Below are positions 18,567 to 28,784 of a stretch of 64,000 bases of DNA, one piece after another (the first letter of the stretch is position 1; the number at the start of each line of letters is the position of its first letter). The position numbers and the translations under genes were made by a program. The notes under the pieces were generated by a model. It made no database searches. It was given only the letters and a program-made list of their open reading frames with translations, and was not told the DNA's origin. The stretch is from Clostridium sp. 1001275B_160808_H3 (lineage in GTDB: Bacteria; Bacillota; Clostridia; Clostridiales; Clostridiaceae), in the NCBI RefSeq assembly GCF_015550425.1, contig NZ_JADNAT010000011.1, positions 65,179 to 129,178 of the forward strand, read 5' to 3'.

Positions 18567-18568
18567 AA

Positions 18569-18612
18569 AAATAAGGAGTAGTAACCTTAGTAAGGCACTG
18601 CTCCTTATTTAG
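18569..18612. terminator. Rho-independent terminator, bidirectional
   Basis: Arms AATAAGGAGTAGT (18570-18582) and ACTGCTCCTTATT (18597-18609) with one G-T pair and T/A-rich flanks. It serves the minus-strand J-like gene and the remnant on the plus strand. Confidence 0.8.
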
Positions 18613-18634
18613 TTTTATAGTAGGTAGCAATAAA

Positions 18635-19156
18635 TTAGCACATTCCGCCACTACCACCGCCCATGTTTCCGCCACCACAAGCATTCATATTATTTTGAGT
18701 AGTTCCTTGAGAACTGTTTTGCTTGTAGTAATTAATTATTTCATTAGAGCGCATTCTTAAGGTGTTTAGGGTTTTAGCATATTCTTCATTTTCAGGATCA
18801 AGCTCTGTAGCAGTTACTATATGCTGAACTCCCATGTCAAACCAGCCTTTCTTAAAATAAACAAAGCCTTTTAAGTAATTCCATTCAGCAGAGTCTTTTA
18901 AATCTAAAAGATTTAATTTACTTTCAGCAATTGGAATATTATTATTATCAATAAGTGTTCTGATTTCTTTATATACTGCACCATTAATTAATACATCATA
19001 AGCCATATTAGCTTCGGAAAGAACTTCTTCAGCAAGTGGACGAGTTTGAAAATCTGGGTTATTAGTACCGTATTCATCTAATATGTTTTTATAAGCTTGT
19101 TTAATTTCTTCCTTGGAAGATTCTGGAGTAACCCCTAAAATTTTATATGGATCCAA
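18635..19156 (-). CDS. J-domain-like protein lacking the HPD motif
   Basis: 173 residues. The N-terminal ~65 residues follow a J-domain (DPYKILGVTPESSKEEIKQAY, then the last helix LAEEVLSEANMAYDVL), but the loop that should contain His-Pro-Asp reads DEYGTNNPDF. HPD is required for stimulating DnaK ATPase, so this is probably a J-like domain without that activity, or one that has lost it. The middle contains a TPR-like helix pair (WNYLKGFVYFKKGWFDMGVQ). The tail is Gly-rich with two Cys (CGGGNMGGGSGGMC). GAAGG about 9 nt before the ATG supports the start. Confidence 0.8.
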   Translation of the reverse strand: MDPYKILGVTPESSKEEIKQAYKNILDEYGTNNPDFQTRPLAEEVLSEANMAYDVLINGAVYKEIRTLIDNNNIPIAESKLNLLDLKDSAEWNYLKGFVYFKKGWFDMGVQHIVTATELDPENEEYAKTLNTLRMRSNEIINYYKQNSSQGTTQNNMNACGGGNMGGGSGGMC

Positions 19157-19318
19157 AATAGTTTCACATCCTTCATATTTATATACTTATTATAAATATA
19201 TAGTTAATCATGAAATTATGTTACAAATTAAGTTCGTCATAAATTTTAAATATATTTGGAAAGAAGACAATAATGTGATAAATTAATTTTATAAATATAA
19301 ATAAAAAGGAGATAACAA

Positions 19319-20194
19319 ATGACGAGATTTAAAAAAATATATATAGAAACAACTAATATCTGTAATTTAAGTTGTAATTTTTGCCCTAAAACAAGTAGAC
19401 AATTAGGGTTTATGAGCGTAGAAAGCTTTGATGAAATAATAAATAAGATTAAGGGATATACTAATCATATTTACTTACATTTAATGGGTGAACCATTTTT
19501 AAATAAGAATTTAGAAACATTCCTAAAAATAGCAAAAGAAGAAGATTTAAAAGTAAATATAACAACAAATGGAACATTAATAAATAAAGTTAAAGATATA
19601 ATAATAGACTCAAAAGCAGTAAGGCAAATAAATATATCATTACATAGTTTCGAAGCTAATGATAATGATATAGAATTTAATGAATATATAAATAATGTTT
19701 TAGATTTTATTAATGAATCTACTGAAAAAGGTGAAACAATTTGTGCTCTTAGACTTTGGAATATAGATACAGATGAATTAAAAGCAAATAATAATTTAAA
19801 TTCACAAATAATAAAGTTAATAGAAGATAAATTAAACCTTGAATTTAACTTATTAGAAGCTTTAAAAGAAAAAAAGAGATTGAAGCTAAAGGATAAAGTA
19901 TATTTAAATATGGCAGAAAAATTTAGTTGGCCAGATGCAAACTTATCATTAATAAGTGAAGATGTATTTTGTCATGGTCTTAGAGATCAAATTGGAATAT
20001 TACTTGATGGAACGGTTGTGCCATGTTGTCTAGATAGCGAAGGAAAAATACCTTTAGGTAATATTTTTGAACAAAGTTTAGGAGATATAATAACATCTGA
20101 AAGAGCAAGAAATATATATGATGGATTTTCAAGAAGACGTGCAGTAGAAGATTTATGTAAAAGATGTGGATATGCAAAAAGAAATTTTAAATAA
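19319..20194 (+). CDS. Radical SAM protein with SPASM-like C-terminus
   Basis: 291 residues. The cluster motif CNLSCNFC is at residues 15-22 (Cys15, Cys19, Cys22), followed by the SAM-binding Gly-Glu block HLMGEPFLNK. The C-terminus has additional cysteines, CHGL, VVPCCLD and LCKRCG, spaced as in short SPASM domains that bind auxiliary iron-sulfur clusters. Such enzymes often modify peptides or act as maturases, but no precursor peptide is encoded next to it, so the substrate is open. AAAGGAG lies 7-8 nt before the ATG. The following gene is 20 nt downstream and may be cotranscribed. Confidence 0.85.
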   Translation: MTRFKKIYIETTNICNLSCNFCPKTSRQLGFMSVESFDEIINKIKGYTNHIYLHLMGEPFLNKNLETFLKIAKEEDLKVNITTNGTLINKVKDIIIDSKAVRQINISLHSFEANDNDIEFNEYINNVLDFINESTEKGETICALRLWNIDTDELKANNNLNSQIIKLIEDKLNLEFNLLEALKEKKRLKLKDKVYLNMAEKFSWPDANLSLISEDVFCHGLRDQIGILLDGTVVPCCLDSEGKIPLGNIFEQSLGDIITSERARNIYDGFSRRRAVEDLCKRCGYAKRNFK

Positions 20195-20214
20195 TAGATG
20201 TTTGGAGTGATAAG

Positions 20215-21189
20215 GTGAAGTATGTTTATAATTTAGCAGTAAAAATGTCCATTTCAGCAACTGTATCATTAATACTTGCTAATTTATTAAATTTACAATT
20301 TTCAGCTGTTGCAGCTGTAATAGCAATTTTAAGTATTCAAGATACAAGAAAAAAAGCATTAATAGTTGGTAAAAATAGAGTAGTTGCTTGTGTAATAGCA
20401 ATTTTATTATCAGTTTTAATATATGGTTTTATAGGACAAAATCCTATTACTTTTGCAATATTTCTTTTGATTTTTATACCAGTAACATCAAGATTAAATA
20501 TATCTGAAGGAATGGTACCAGCTGTTGTATTATCAACTCATTTACTTATTGCAAATCCAATTAATTTTTATTGGGTGGTTAATGAAACTTTAATTATGAT
20601 AGTTGGTGTTGGAGTAGCCTCTATAGCAAATTTATTTATGCCATCTCTCCAGTATAAATTTAATGAAGATAAGGAATATATAGAGAGAAATTATAGATTG
20701 ATTTTGTCTAAAATGTCTAAGTCACTTGTAACTCATACTGTAGATATTGATGAGGAATTTCTAATGAAAGATTTAGAAATAAGGATAAATGAAAGCTGTG
20801 AAAGGGCTTATAAAATAGTAAACAATAGCTTTCTAAAAAGTGATTCTTATTATACTGATTATATGAATATGAGAAAAAATCAGTTTAATATAATAAAAAA
20901 GCTAAGATCTCATTTTGAAAAGTTTTATATGTCTTTTGAACAGACTCATATGATATCTAAGTTTACAAAAAGTGTTGCTGATCAAATTAAAGATACAAAT
21001 GATTGTAAGGAGCTATTAGAAGAGCTAGAAATATTAAAAAATGATTTTAAAAAAATGGCATTGCCAAAGACAAGAGAAGAGTTTGAAAATAGAGCACAGC
21101 TTTTACAATTTTTAAACGATATGGAAGATTTACTAAATATGAAAAGGAATTTTGTTTTGAATTATAATTTGTTTATCAATAATAAGTAG
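20215..21189 (+). CDS. Aromatic acid exporter family (FUSC-like) membrane protein
   Basis: 324 residues. Four to six membrane segments in the first ~145 residues include the family block AVAAVIAILSIQDTRKKAL; the remaining ~180 residues are a long cytoplasmic helical domain. This matches the ArAE/DUF939 group related to YhfK/AaeB exporters. It may export aromatic acids or other amphiphiles, with no direct evidence of substrate. GTG start with GGAG eight nt upstream. Confidence 0.75.
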   Translation: MKYVYNLAVKMSISATVSLILANLLNLQFSAVAAVIAILSIQDTRKKALIVGKNRVVACVIAILLSVLIYGFIGQNPITFAIFLLIFIPVTSRLNISEGMVPAVVLSTHLLIANPINFYWVVNETLIMIVGVGVASIANLFMPSLQYKFNEDKEYIERNYRLILSKMSKSLVTHTVDIDEEFLMKDLEIRINESCERAYKIVNNSFLKSDSYYTDYMNMRKNQFNIIKKLRSHFEKFYMSFEQTHMISKFTKSVADQIKDTNDCKELLEELEILKNDFKKMALPKTREEFENRAQLLQFLNDMEDLLNMKRNFVLNYNLFINNK

Positions 21190-21260
21190 AAATATCAAAT
21201 TAAGTAAATATTTTACAACTATTAAGATGTGTTGTAAAATATTTATGGGAGATGATATTT

Positions 21261-22043
21261 ATGGAAAATAATCAAATACTAGAATTAATAGATTTAAAAA
21301 AGAGTTTTGGAGAAAAACAAGTATTAAAGGGAATAGACCTCAAAATAAACAAGGGGACAATTATAGGATATATAGGACCAAATGGAGCAGGTAAAAGTAC
21401 TACAGTTAAATTAATTATGGGACTAGTTACTGGATATACTGGAGAAATAAGAATATTTGGTGAAGATATATCTAATGGAGATGAGAGTTATAAAAGAAAA
21501 TTAGGATATGTTCCTGAAGTACCTGAAATATATGATAGTTTAACAGGAAAAGAGTATCTTACTTTTATAGCGCAATTATATGAAATGGATTATGATAAAG
21601 CTGATGATAAGGCAAGAAAGCTTATGGACATATTAGGAATAGCAGATGTTTATGAAAAGAGAATTTCATCATATTCAAAAGGTATGAAGCAAAAGTTAAT
21701 ACTAATATCAAGCTTGCTTCATAATCCAGAAATATTATTTTTAGACGAGCCTTTAAGTGGGTTAGATGCTAATAGTGTAATGATTATTAAAGAGATACTT
21801 TCATATCTTGCAAAAGAAGGAAAAACAATTTTTTACTCATCTCATATAATGGAAGTAGTTGAAAAAATAAGTGATAGAATAATATTGATAAATAATGGTG
21901 AAATAGTTGCAGATGGAAATTTTGAAGAATTAAAGAGTAATTATAAGGAAAGTTCACTTGAAAGCATATTTAATGAAGTAACAGGATTCCACCAATATAA
22001 AGAATTAGCCGAAAACTTCATATCTGTAGTTAAAGAGGTATAG
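21261..22043 (+). CDS. ABC transporter ATP-binding protein
   Basis: About 260 residues. All nucleotide-binding motifs are present: Walker A GPNGAGKST, signature YSKGMKQKL (a degenerate LSGGQ), Walker B ILFLDEP and the switch His in SSHIMEVV. The type is that of DrrA/CcmA-like exporters. I chose the ATG at 21261 because GGGAG lies 10 nt upstream; an in-frame ATG at 21252 is too close to it. The membrane partner follows after 4 nt. Confidence 0.92.
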   Translation: MENNQILELIDLKKSFGEKQVLKGIDLKINKGTIIGYIGPNGAGKSTTVKLIMGLVTGYTGEIRIFGEDISNGDESYKRKLGYVPEVPEIYDSLTGKEYLTFIAQLYEMDYDKADDKARKLMDILGIADVYEKRISSYSKGMKQKLILISSLLHNPEILFLDEPLSGLDANSVMIIKEILSYLAKEGKTIFYSSHIMEVVEKISDRIILINNGEIVADGNFEELKSNYKESSLESIFNEVTGFHQYKELAENFISVVKEV

Positions 22044-22047
22044 AAGT

Positions 22048-23703
22048 ATGAAAGAGTTTAAAGTTATAAGATTATTAGATAGGCTTAGAGGGCTATATGA
22101 AAAAGCTGGAGTAGATTATGAGATTTTTAGAATAATACTTAAGGCTAAACTTACTATGGATGGTAGAAGGAAAGCAACTGTATTTAATAATGAAGCAAAA
22201 AAGAAAAATGGTGAGTCAAATGAGTTTTATAAAGCTTTAATAATATATGCTTTTATAGGATTATTCTTAGGATTAATGCTTATATTTAAAATGAATTTAA
22301 TGTATCAAATGACAGTGTATTTTTCAGCCATAATGTTTATGATATTAACAATATTTATATCAGATTTTTCTTATGTAATTTTAGATGTGAGGGATAAAAA
22401 TATTTTAGCAACAAGAGGGGTAAGTAGTAAAACTATAAATGCTGCAAAAATTACTCATGTTACTATTTATATAATTTATTTAACTCTATCATTGGTTGGA
22501 GTTTCACTTATAATATCTTTTAAGCAGGGAATAGGATACTTTCTAATCTTTCTTATTGAAATAATATTAATAGATATTTTCATGATTATTGTAACTGCAT
22601 TGACGTATCTTTTAGTACTTAAGTTTTTTGATGGTGAAAAATTAAAGGATATGATAAATTTTGTTCAAATTGGATTAAGTATAGTTATGGTCTTAATATA
22701 TCAAATTGTTCCAAGGTTATTTGGAGTTATAGATTTAAATAATATTACTTATAATAAACAGTTTTGGCACTTATTATTACCACCAATGTGGTTTGCTGCA
22801 CCATTATCAATAATCGGTGGAGAAGGAATAACCATATATAAGATAGTTATGAGTGTACTAGCAATATTAATTCCTATAATATCTATATTAATTTATTTAA
22901 AGTTAACACCAACATTTGAAAAACATTTACAAAAGTTAAATAATAATAACGAAAAAGTCAATGAAAAAAGTAAGGGGTTAATAAGACTTGGCAAAATAAT
23001 ATGTAAAGATAGAGTTGAAAGAGCATTTTACAATTTTTCGATAGGAATAATTAATTCAGAAAGAGAATTTAAGCTTAAGGTTTATCCTAATGTTGCACTT
23101 GGAGTGATTTTTCCATTTCTTTTTATGGCAATAGGCTTCCAAGGAGAAAGTATAAGCAACATTAGAAATAGCTTAATTAATTCTAAGTTTTATCTATCAA
23201 TATATTCTTTTGCTTTTATAATTCCTAATATACTAATGATGCTTAGGTATTCAGAAAAATATAATGGAGCATGGATATATGAGGTAGCACCAATAAAAAA
23301 GATATCTTCTATTTATAAAGGTGTCATCAAGGGAGCTTTATTTAAGCTTATAATACCTCCATATATTATTATATCTATAATATTTATAATTGTTTTTTCG
23401 TCTAGTGTAATAAAACATCTTATAGTAGCTTTTTTAGCTCTAATTTTAATCACAATATTAAATTTTTTAATTATGAAAAAGGAGTACCCATTTTCAACAA
23501 AGTTTGAGGGAGCTAATAATACTGGAGAAAGTTTAATAGCAGTTTTTCTTTCGATTATGTTAATACTTTTAGCTATAGGTATACATTATGTAGCAAGTCT
23601 TTTTAATATAGGAATACTAATTTATGGAGTGATTTTTTTGCTTTTGGATATTTGCCTATGGAAAGTTTCATTTAATGTTTCGAAAAAGAAATTAAGGGGA
23701 TAA
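22048..23703 (+). CDS. ABC exporter membrane subunit, large
   Basis: 551 residues with roughly twelve membrane segments in two groups separated by a charged loop near residue 290-330. It follows the ATP-binding gene by 4 nt, so the pair almost certainly forms one exporter. I recognise no narrower family; the amphipathic N-terminus (residues 1-60) is cytoplasmic. Substrate unknown. The next gene lies beyond a terminator. Confidence 0.75.
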   Translation: MKEFKVIRLLDRLRGLYEKAGVDYEIFRIILKAKLTMDGRRKATVFNNEAKKKNGESNEFYKALIIYAFIGLFLGLMLIFKMNLMYQMTVYFSAIMFMILTIFISDFSYVILDVRDKNILATRGVSSKTINAAKITHVTIYIIYLTLSLVGVSLIISFKQGIGYFLIFLIEIILIDIFMIIVTALTYLLVLKFFDGEKLKDMINFVQIGLSIVMVLIYQIVPRLFGVIDLNNITYNKQFWHLLLPPMWFAAPLSIIGGEGITIYKIVMSVLAILIPIISILIYLKLTPTFEKHLQKLNNNNEKVNEKSKGLIRLGKIICKDRVERAFYNFSIGIINSEREFKLKVYPNVALGVIFPFLFMAIGFQGESISNIRNSLINSKFYLSIYSFAFIIPNILMMLRYSEKYNGAWIYEVAPIKKISSIYKGVIKGALFKLIIPPYIIISIIFIIVFSSSVIKHLIVAFLALILITILNFLIMKKEYPFSTKFEGANNTGESLIAVFLSIMLILLAIGIHYVASLFNIGILIYGVIFLLLDICLWKVSFNVSKKKLRG

Positions 23704-23710
23704 AAGATAT

Positions 23711-23750
23711 AAATAAAATCATTTAGATAACTCTAAGTGATTTTATTTTG
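23711..23750 (+). terminator. Rho-independent terminator after the ABC pair
   Basis: Arms of 17 nt with one G-T pair (AAATAAAATCATTTAGA with TCTAAGTGATTTTATTT) around the loop TAAC, ending in a T-rich run. Confidence 0.75.
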
Positions 23751-23804
23751 TTTTTAGTATATAATATATTTCAAAGATAAATGAAAATTTTAAGGAGATA
23801 AATT

Positions 23805-25016
23805 ATGGCAAAAGTTATAGTTGTTGGAGCTGGACCTGCAGGGATAATGGCATCATTATCAGCTTCAAAAAATAATGAAGTTATTCTAATTGAAAGAAAT
23901 AGTGAAATAGGTAAGAAGTTAAAGCTTACTGGTGGTGGAAGATGTAATATAACAAATAATAGAGATATAGAAGAATTTTTCGATAAAATAGTTACAAATA
24001 AGAAGTTTTTATATAGTGCACTTTATACTTTTCCTAATACTACTTTATTAGAATACTTTTCTAATAATAATTTAGAATATAAGGTTGAATACGATCAAAA
24101 GGTATTTACAAAAAGTGATAAAGCTGATGAAGTTATAGAAATATTTAAGAGAGATCTTATGAAAAGCGATGTTAAAGTTTTATATAACACTAAAGTAAAT
24201 GATTTTATTGTTGAAGATGAAATTATTAAAGGTGTAATCACAGAAGAGGGAAAAAGAATATATGCAGATAGTGTTATTGTAACTACTGGTGGGAAAAGTC
24301 ATCCAACTACAGGATCTGATGGTAGTATGTATGATATATTAGAAAAGTATGGACATACAATAAATCCATTATATCCAGCGTTAATTCCACTTGTAACAAA
24401 AGAAGGGTTTGTTAAAAATCTTCAAGGTGTATCAATGAAAGAAGTAGTTATAAGTACTACTATAAAAAAGAAAAAAATACAACGACAAGGAGATATGATA
24501 TTCACTCATTTTGGAATATCTGGACCAGGTGTTTTAAAATTCTCATCGTACATAAATAAAATTTTAAAGGAAAAAGAAGTTGAAATAAAACTAGATTTTT
24601 TACCTGAAATATCTAAGGATGAGTTATCAAAAATAATTAGATCTAATCCAAATAAAAGTTTACTAAATAATTTAAAAGTATATTTACCTCAAAACTTTAT
24701 AAAAGAAGTACTTAATATTTTAAATTTAAATGAAGTAAATATTCATGAAATGAAAAAAGAGGATGAATTAAAGCTTATAGAATATATAAAAGAAATGCCT
24801 TTAACTGTTGAGGATACTATCACAATAAAAGCTGCTATGGTTACTAGTGGAGGCGTTAGTGTAAAAGAAATAAATTCATCTACTATGGAATCTAAAAAAA
24901 TTAAAAATTTATTCTTTGCTGGTGAAGTTATAGATATAGATGCGGAAACAGGAGGATATAATCTTCAAATGGCATTTTCAACTGGATATTTAGCAGGAAC
25001 TAGTATTGATAATTAA
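23805..25016 (+). CDS. FAD-dependent oxidoreductase, HI0933/YhiN family
   Basis: 403 residues. The dinucleotide-binding start VVGAGPAGIMASLSA, then the family hallmark KKLKLTGGGRCNITN and the C-terminal FAD block FFAGEVIDIDAETGGYNLQMA identify the HI0933-like flavoproteins. These are cytoplasmic and their physiological reaction is not known. AAGGAG precedes the ATG. It appears monocistronic and ends at a hairpin. Confidence 0.92.
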   Translation: MAKVIVVGAGPAGIMASLSASKNNEVILIERNSEIGKKLKLTGGGRCNITNNRDIEEFFDKIVTNKKFLYSALYTFPNTTLLEYFSNNNLEYKVEYDQKVFTKSDKADEVIEIFKRDLMKSDVKVLYNTKVNDFIVEDEIIKGVITEEGKRIYADSVIVTTGGKSHPTTGSDGSMYDILEKYGHTINPLYPALIPLVTKEGFVKNLQGVSMKEVVISTTIKKKKIQRQGDMIFTHFGISGPGVLKFSSYINKILKEKEVEIKLDFLPEISKDELSKIIRSNPNKSLLNNLKVYLPQNFIKEVLNILNLNEVNIHEMKKEDELKLIEYIKEMPLTVEDTITIKAAMVTSGGVSVKEINSSTMESKKIKNLFFAGEVIDIDAETGGYNLQMAFSTGYLAGTSIDN

Positions 25017-25017
25017 A

Positions 25018-25045
25018 AAAACTTCAAATTTAAAGAAGTTTTATC
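25018..25045 (+). terminator. Rho-independent terminator
   Basis: AAAACTTC and GAAGTTTT pair around a short AT loop directly after the flavoprotein stop codon. Confidence 0.65.
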
Positions 25046-25068
25046 ATTAATAAAGTATTGTTTAAATT

Positions 25069-25097
25069 AAAAAAAGCTGAGAAACTCAGCTTTTTTT
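25069..25097. terminator. Bidirectional terminator
   Basis: A perfect 13-bp stem AAAAAAAGCTGAG/CTCAGCTTTTTTT with loop AAA between the flavoprotein gene and the convergent VanW gene; it overlaps the last bases of the latter. Confidence 0.85.
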
Positions 25098-26409
25098 AGT
25101 TTGGAAGTGGTTGATATGTGCTCCTGTCTAGATATTCATTAATAACTAATTCACCATTTGAATTATATCCATATAGATAAGTGTCAGCACTTAGTGGTCC
25201 TAAAGGTACTGATACTGGTTCATATGTTATACCGCCCTTTACTGATTCATTTGACCAAAATTCAATAGTTAAATTACCATTTCCAGCATAAGTATTTACT
25301 ACTACTGGATATTCAAAATTGTTAACAAATTTTAAATCAATTAGATTATCAGCTAATGTAGCGTCAAGGCCTATAGGAACATATGAAACTTTCATCATAT
25401 GGTTAAGTCTTTCAGAAGGTATTATTCCTGCTCTTAACATAGTATTGTAAAGAGTTGAAGCAACTTGACATACACCGCCGCCTATACCAGGAACTACTTG
25501 TCCATTAACATAAGTATTAGCAGCTACGAAGCCATTTTCTATAGTAGTTGGACCTATTGCTTTTTCTGTAGAAAAAGTTTCACCAGGCATTACTATAATA
25601 TTATCAATATTCCTTGCAGCAAGTTGAAGGTTTGTACCACTAGGGCCAGCTGAATAACTTGTTGAAAAAGCTGAAATTTTATTGTTTACATTACTTAAAG
25701 CACTAGCTTTAATATTAGCTTCAACAACATCAACGTTTCCAGTTACTTCTACTACATTTGGAGCTTTCATGTCTTTTATTTGAGATTTAATTTTATCTAT
25801 TAAGTCAGCAGAATTTAATTTAAGTCCAGTTGAATCATTTGATATATTTATTGCTCCTCCAGAAATATCTATAGAAGCATTTATAGGACTAACATCTACA
25901 GCTGTAGATATACTAGATACAAATGAAGTTAATTTTTCATCATTAAAAAGAACCTCAAATTCATATTCTCTATTTTCTGGTTTTCTTAATAATTTTATTT
26001 TTTCAAAGAAACCTTCATTTTTTCCAAAACTTAAAATTTCATTTTCAAGTTCTTCATAGTTAATAGTTGCTTCTAGATCTTTATAAGAAATCTCAAAACT
26101 TTGTTCCTTCGCTTCAACATTTACTTTTTTGTTACTTATATCTTCAACTAAAGAAATAAGTGTAGTGTGTAAATCGTTATTATTTAACCCTGCTAAATCT
26201 TTATTTAGTATATAAGCACCAGGATAAACTTTATCTGCATAGTTATTTATTAATTTAGTACTTGAGATAATCCAATAACCAAGAATGGAAACTAGAATCA
26301 AAAATACTAGAAGTATGAATTTCCATGATTTTAAAATAGAAACTATACTTTTTTTATCAGTTTGTACCACTTCCTTAGGTGTTTCAGTATTAAGATTATT
26401 ATTGCTCAT
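25096..26409 (-). CDS. VanW family protein with peptidoglycan-binding-like domain
   Basis: About 437 residues. After ~30 cytoplasmic residues there is one membrane anchor (FILLVFLILVSILGYWIISS), then two repeats of the domain often found before VanW, and a VanW domain near residues 250-370 with the hallmark GGGVCQVASTLYN and the upstream PGETFS block. The protein sits on the outer face of the membrane. VanW domains accompany some glycopeptide-resistance clusters, but most copies, including this isolated one, have no known resistance role and probably act on the cell wall. The ATG at 26409 has a weak ribosome site (GAAAG). Confidence 0.88.
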   Translation of the reverse strand: MSNNNLNTETPKEVVQTDKKSIVSILKSWKFILLVFLILVSILGYWIISSTKLINNYADKVYPGAYILNKDLAGLNNNDLHTTLISLVEDISNKKVNVEAKEQSFEISYKDLEATINYEELENEILSFGKNEGFFEKIKLLRKPENREYEFEVLFNDEKLTSFVSSISTAVDVSPINASIDISGGAINISNDSTGLKLNSADLIDKIKSQIKDMKAPNVVEVTGNVDVVEANIKASALSNVNNKISAFSTSYSAGPSGTNLQLAARNIDNIIVMPGETFSTEKAIGPTTIENGFVAANTYVNGQVVPGIGGGVCQVASTLYNTMLRAGIIPSERLNHMMKVSYVPIGLDATLADNLIDLKFVNNFEYPVVVNTYAGNGNLTIEFWSNESVKGGITYEPVSVPLGPLSADTYLYGYNSNGELVINEYLDRSTYQPLPN

Positions 26410-26850
26410 AAATACCAACTTTCTATATAGTTACTTTATCATTTTCATGATATATATAGTTTACCGCGAAGAAATAATAATTTCAAGAATTTGTGGAAAA
26501 AATTACTAAAAATTATGGATTTTATATTATTTAATAATATAAATAAAGATTTAACTAAAATGATCGAAAGTAAATTATATGTTAATAAGTTAATATTAAA
26601 TAATATTAAATAGTAATGATAAATTTTTCATATAAATTTCAATAAATAATTATAAGATTAATAGAGCCTTTAGTGATTATTATTTTATAATTAAGTTTGT
26701 ATTTTATTGGCTTATAAAAATTAATTTTAAATAAAATGGGGATAGTATAAATTTTGAAATTATTATAAAAAGTATATATATTTACAAAAAGTTACTAAAT
26801 GATTAAAATTATAACATAGCTAATGTAAAATAATAATTAGGGGGCAAACA
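26410..26850. other. AT-rich intergenic region with no recognised element
   Basis: This 441-nt region separates the divergent VanW and chemoreceptor genes and must contain both promoters. I looked for riboswitches (including c-di-GMP types), small frames with ribosome sites and hairpins and saw none convincing. Confidence 0.5.
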
Positions 26851-28608
26851 ATGAAAAAGAGAAGGTTAAGAAAAAGTAATAAGCATTATAAGAAAGGAAA
26901 GTCAAAAAAAATTAAGAAAAGGACAAGTACTATAGGTAAAAAGATTTTTAGTATTACAGTAACTGTAACAGTAATAGCGATGATAATACTGTTAACTATT
27001 AATATACTAATGTTTAGTAGATTGCTGAATTCAATTGAAAAAGATATATTAGCTAGGGGGAAAAATATTAAAGGAAGTATATCTACAGGGGATATTAGTG
27101 CTGTAATGCAAGATAAAATAACAGGAAGTTATGACTATAAAAAGTTAAAAAACGATTTATCCAATGCAAAAAGCAATGAAAATATTACATATGCAGCTAT
27201 TTTAACTAAAGTTAACAACGAAAATGCTGAAATTATGGTAGATACAGAAAATAATATGCTTAATTTTGGTAAGAAAATAATATTAAATGATGAATTACAT
27301 AAAGTTTTTGATGGAGAGGTTATATCAATTGAAGTAAAAGAGAAAAAAAACACTCTAATAAAATCATATTATCCAATTAAGGGGATTAGTGGGAGTGTTG
27401 ATGCTATATTAGAGGTAAGTGACGATATTACACAAATTATAAATGTAAAAAAAGTAATACTTATTCAACTTGGTATATTAGCAATAATATTAATTATTGT
27501 TTACAGTATAGTATCATATGCTTTATCAAGGAGTATTAATAGAAATGTAAAAAAAGTCATAGATGGACTTGTGACAATTTCTGAGGGAGATTTAACTAAA
27601 GTAGTAGAAGTCAATAGTAATGATGAAATTAAGTTAATAGCTGAGTATATAAATATATTGAAAGAAAAAATTTCTAAAATGATAAACCAAATAATAATTT
27701 TATCAAATAAAGAAATTATTAATATAGAAAAGTTATCTAACTCAAGTAAGGAAATGGCAGCAGCTTCAGAAGAAGTTACAGCTACAATTCAAGAAGTTGA
27801 TTCAAATATTTATATTCAAAACGAAGATACCAAAGAAATAAGCAGCTTACTCAATGGATTTGGAATATCAATTCAAGAAGTTAAAGAATTAATTAATGAA
27901 ACTAATTATTTACTAACTAATGTAAATAATCAATTAAGTGGGAATAAAGAAGATTTAATAATGCTACAGAATTCAAAGATTGATATACAAAATTCTTCAT
28001 CATATATGAATGATGAATTAAAAAAGTTATATTATTCATTAGAAAAAATAAAGAATATAGCTATTTTTATAGATTCAATAGCAGATCAAACTAATTTATT
28101 AGCATTAAATGCATCCATTGAAGCAGCAAGGGTTGGTGAAGCTGGAAAGGGATTTGCAGTTGTAGCAAATGAAATAAGAAAACTTGCAGAAGAGGTTAAA
28201 AGTTCATCTCTTGATATTGATAAGCTACTAACAGATGTAATAAAAGAAGGTAATGAGGTAAAAGAAACTTCAAATGTTATGAATTTTAAGTTAGAAAAGC
28301 AATATGGTGTAATAGATAGCTCTATATTATCTTTTAAAGATATAGTAGATAAAATCATTGAAATAGTTCCTAAAATGACAGATGTAAATAATAAAATGGA
28401 TAAAGTATCATCAGAGAAAAATACTATTATAGATTCAATAGAGAAATCAAGGATATTATTAGATGAAATATCACATTCTTCAGAAGAAATAAAAACTTTT
28501 TCAAGAGAATTAAGTATTATGGCTCAAGGAGTTGCAGAAGTCGGTGAAGAGTTAAATAATAATTCTAATGAAAAAAATATTGAAATCAATAAGTTTAGGA
28601 TAAATTAA
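26851..28608 (+). CDS. Methyl-accepting chemotaxis protein
   Basis: 585 residues. A very basic N-terminus (about 25 Lys/Arg in the first 35 residues) precedes the first membrane segment; an external sensor region of ~150 residues follows, then a second membrane segment (about 205-230), a HAMP domain and the cytoplasmic signalling domain. The hairpin tip is the classic [20 protein letters not shown]. It would report a small ligand to CheA/CheW. No chemotaxis genes are nearby. The sensor resembles a single Cache-type domain, but its ligand is unknown. AGGGGG precedes the ATG. Confidence 0.92.
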   Translation: MKKRRLRKSNKHYKKGKSKKIKKRTSTIGKKIFSITVTVTVIAMIILLTINILMFSRLLNSIEKDILARGKNIKGSISTGDISAVMQDKITGSYDYKKLKNDLSNAKSNENITYAAILTKVNNENAEIMVDTENNMLNFGKKIILNDELHKVFDGEVISIEVKEKKNTLIKSYYPIKGISGSVDAILEVSDDITQIINVKKVILIQLGILAIILIIVYSIVSYALSRSINRNVKKVIDGLVTISEGDLTKVVEVNSNDEIKLIAEYINILKEKISKMINQIIILSNKEIINIEKLSNSSKEMAAASEEVTATIQEVDSNIYIQNEDTKEISSLLNGFGISIQEVKELINETNYLLTNVNNQLSGNKEDLIMLQNSKIDIQNSSSYMNDELKKLYYSLEKIKNIAIFIDSIADQTNLLALNASIEAARVGEAGKGFAVVANEIRKLAEEVKSSSLDIDKLLTDVIKEGNEVKETSNVMNFKLEKQYGVIDSSILSFKDIVDKIIEIVPKMTDVNNKMDKVSSEKNTIIDSIEKSRILLDEISHSSEEIKTFSRELSIMAQGVAEVGEELNNNSNEKNIEINKFRIN

Positions 28609-28784
28609 ATTAAGTTTTAGGGATATATGCAATGTATATTATGTACTTTTATGCTTTTTATTAGAAAGTAAGAAATTTAGAATACTCATATTAATAAAAC
28701 ATAAATAACATTTTAATGGATTTAGATATGCAATATAAAAGGATAAAATAATATTATAAGATTTCAGATTGAAGGAGTGATATT

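Noticed and set aside
25096..26409. VanW gene as part of a vancomycin-resistance cluster.
   Set aside because: No vanH, vanA/B, vanX, vanR or vanS-like gene is near; isolated VanW proteins are common in clostridia.
26410..26850. Possible c-di-GMP or other riboswitch upstream of the chemoreceptor.
   Set aside because: I could not find conserved aptamer blocks or a switch hairpin in this AT-rich region.
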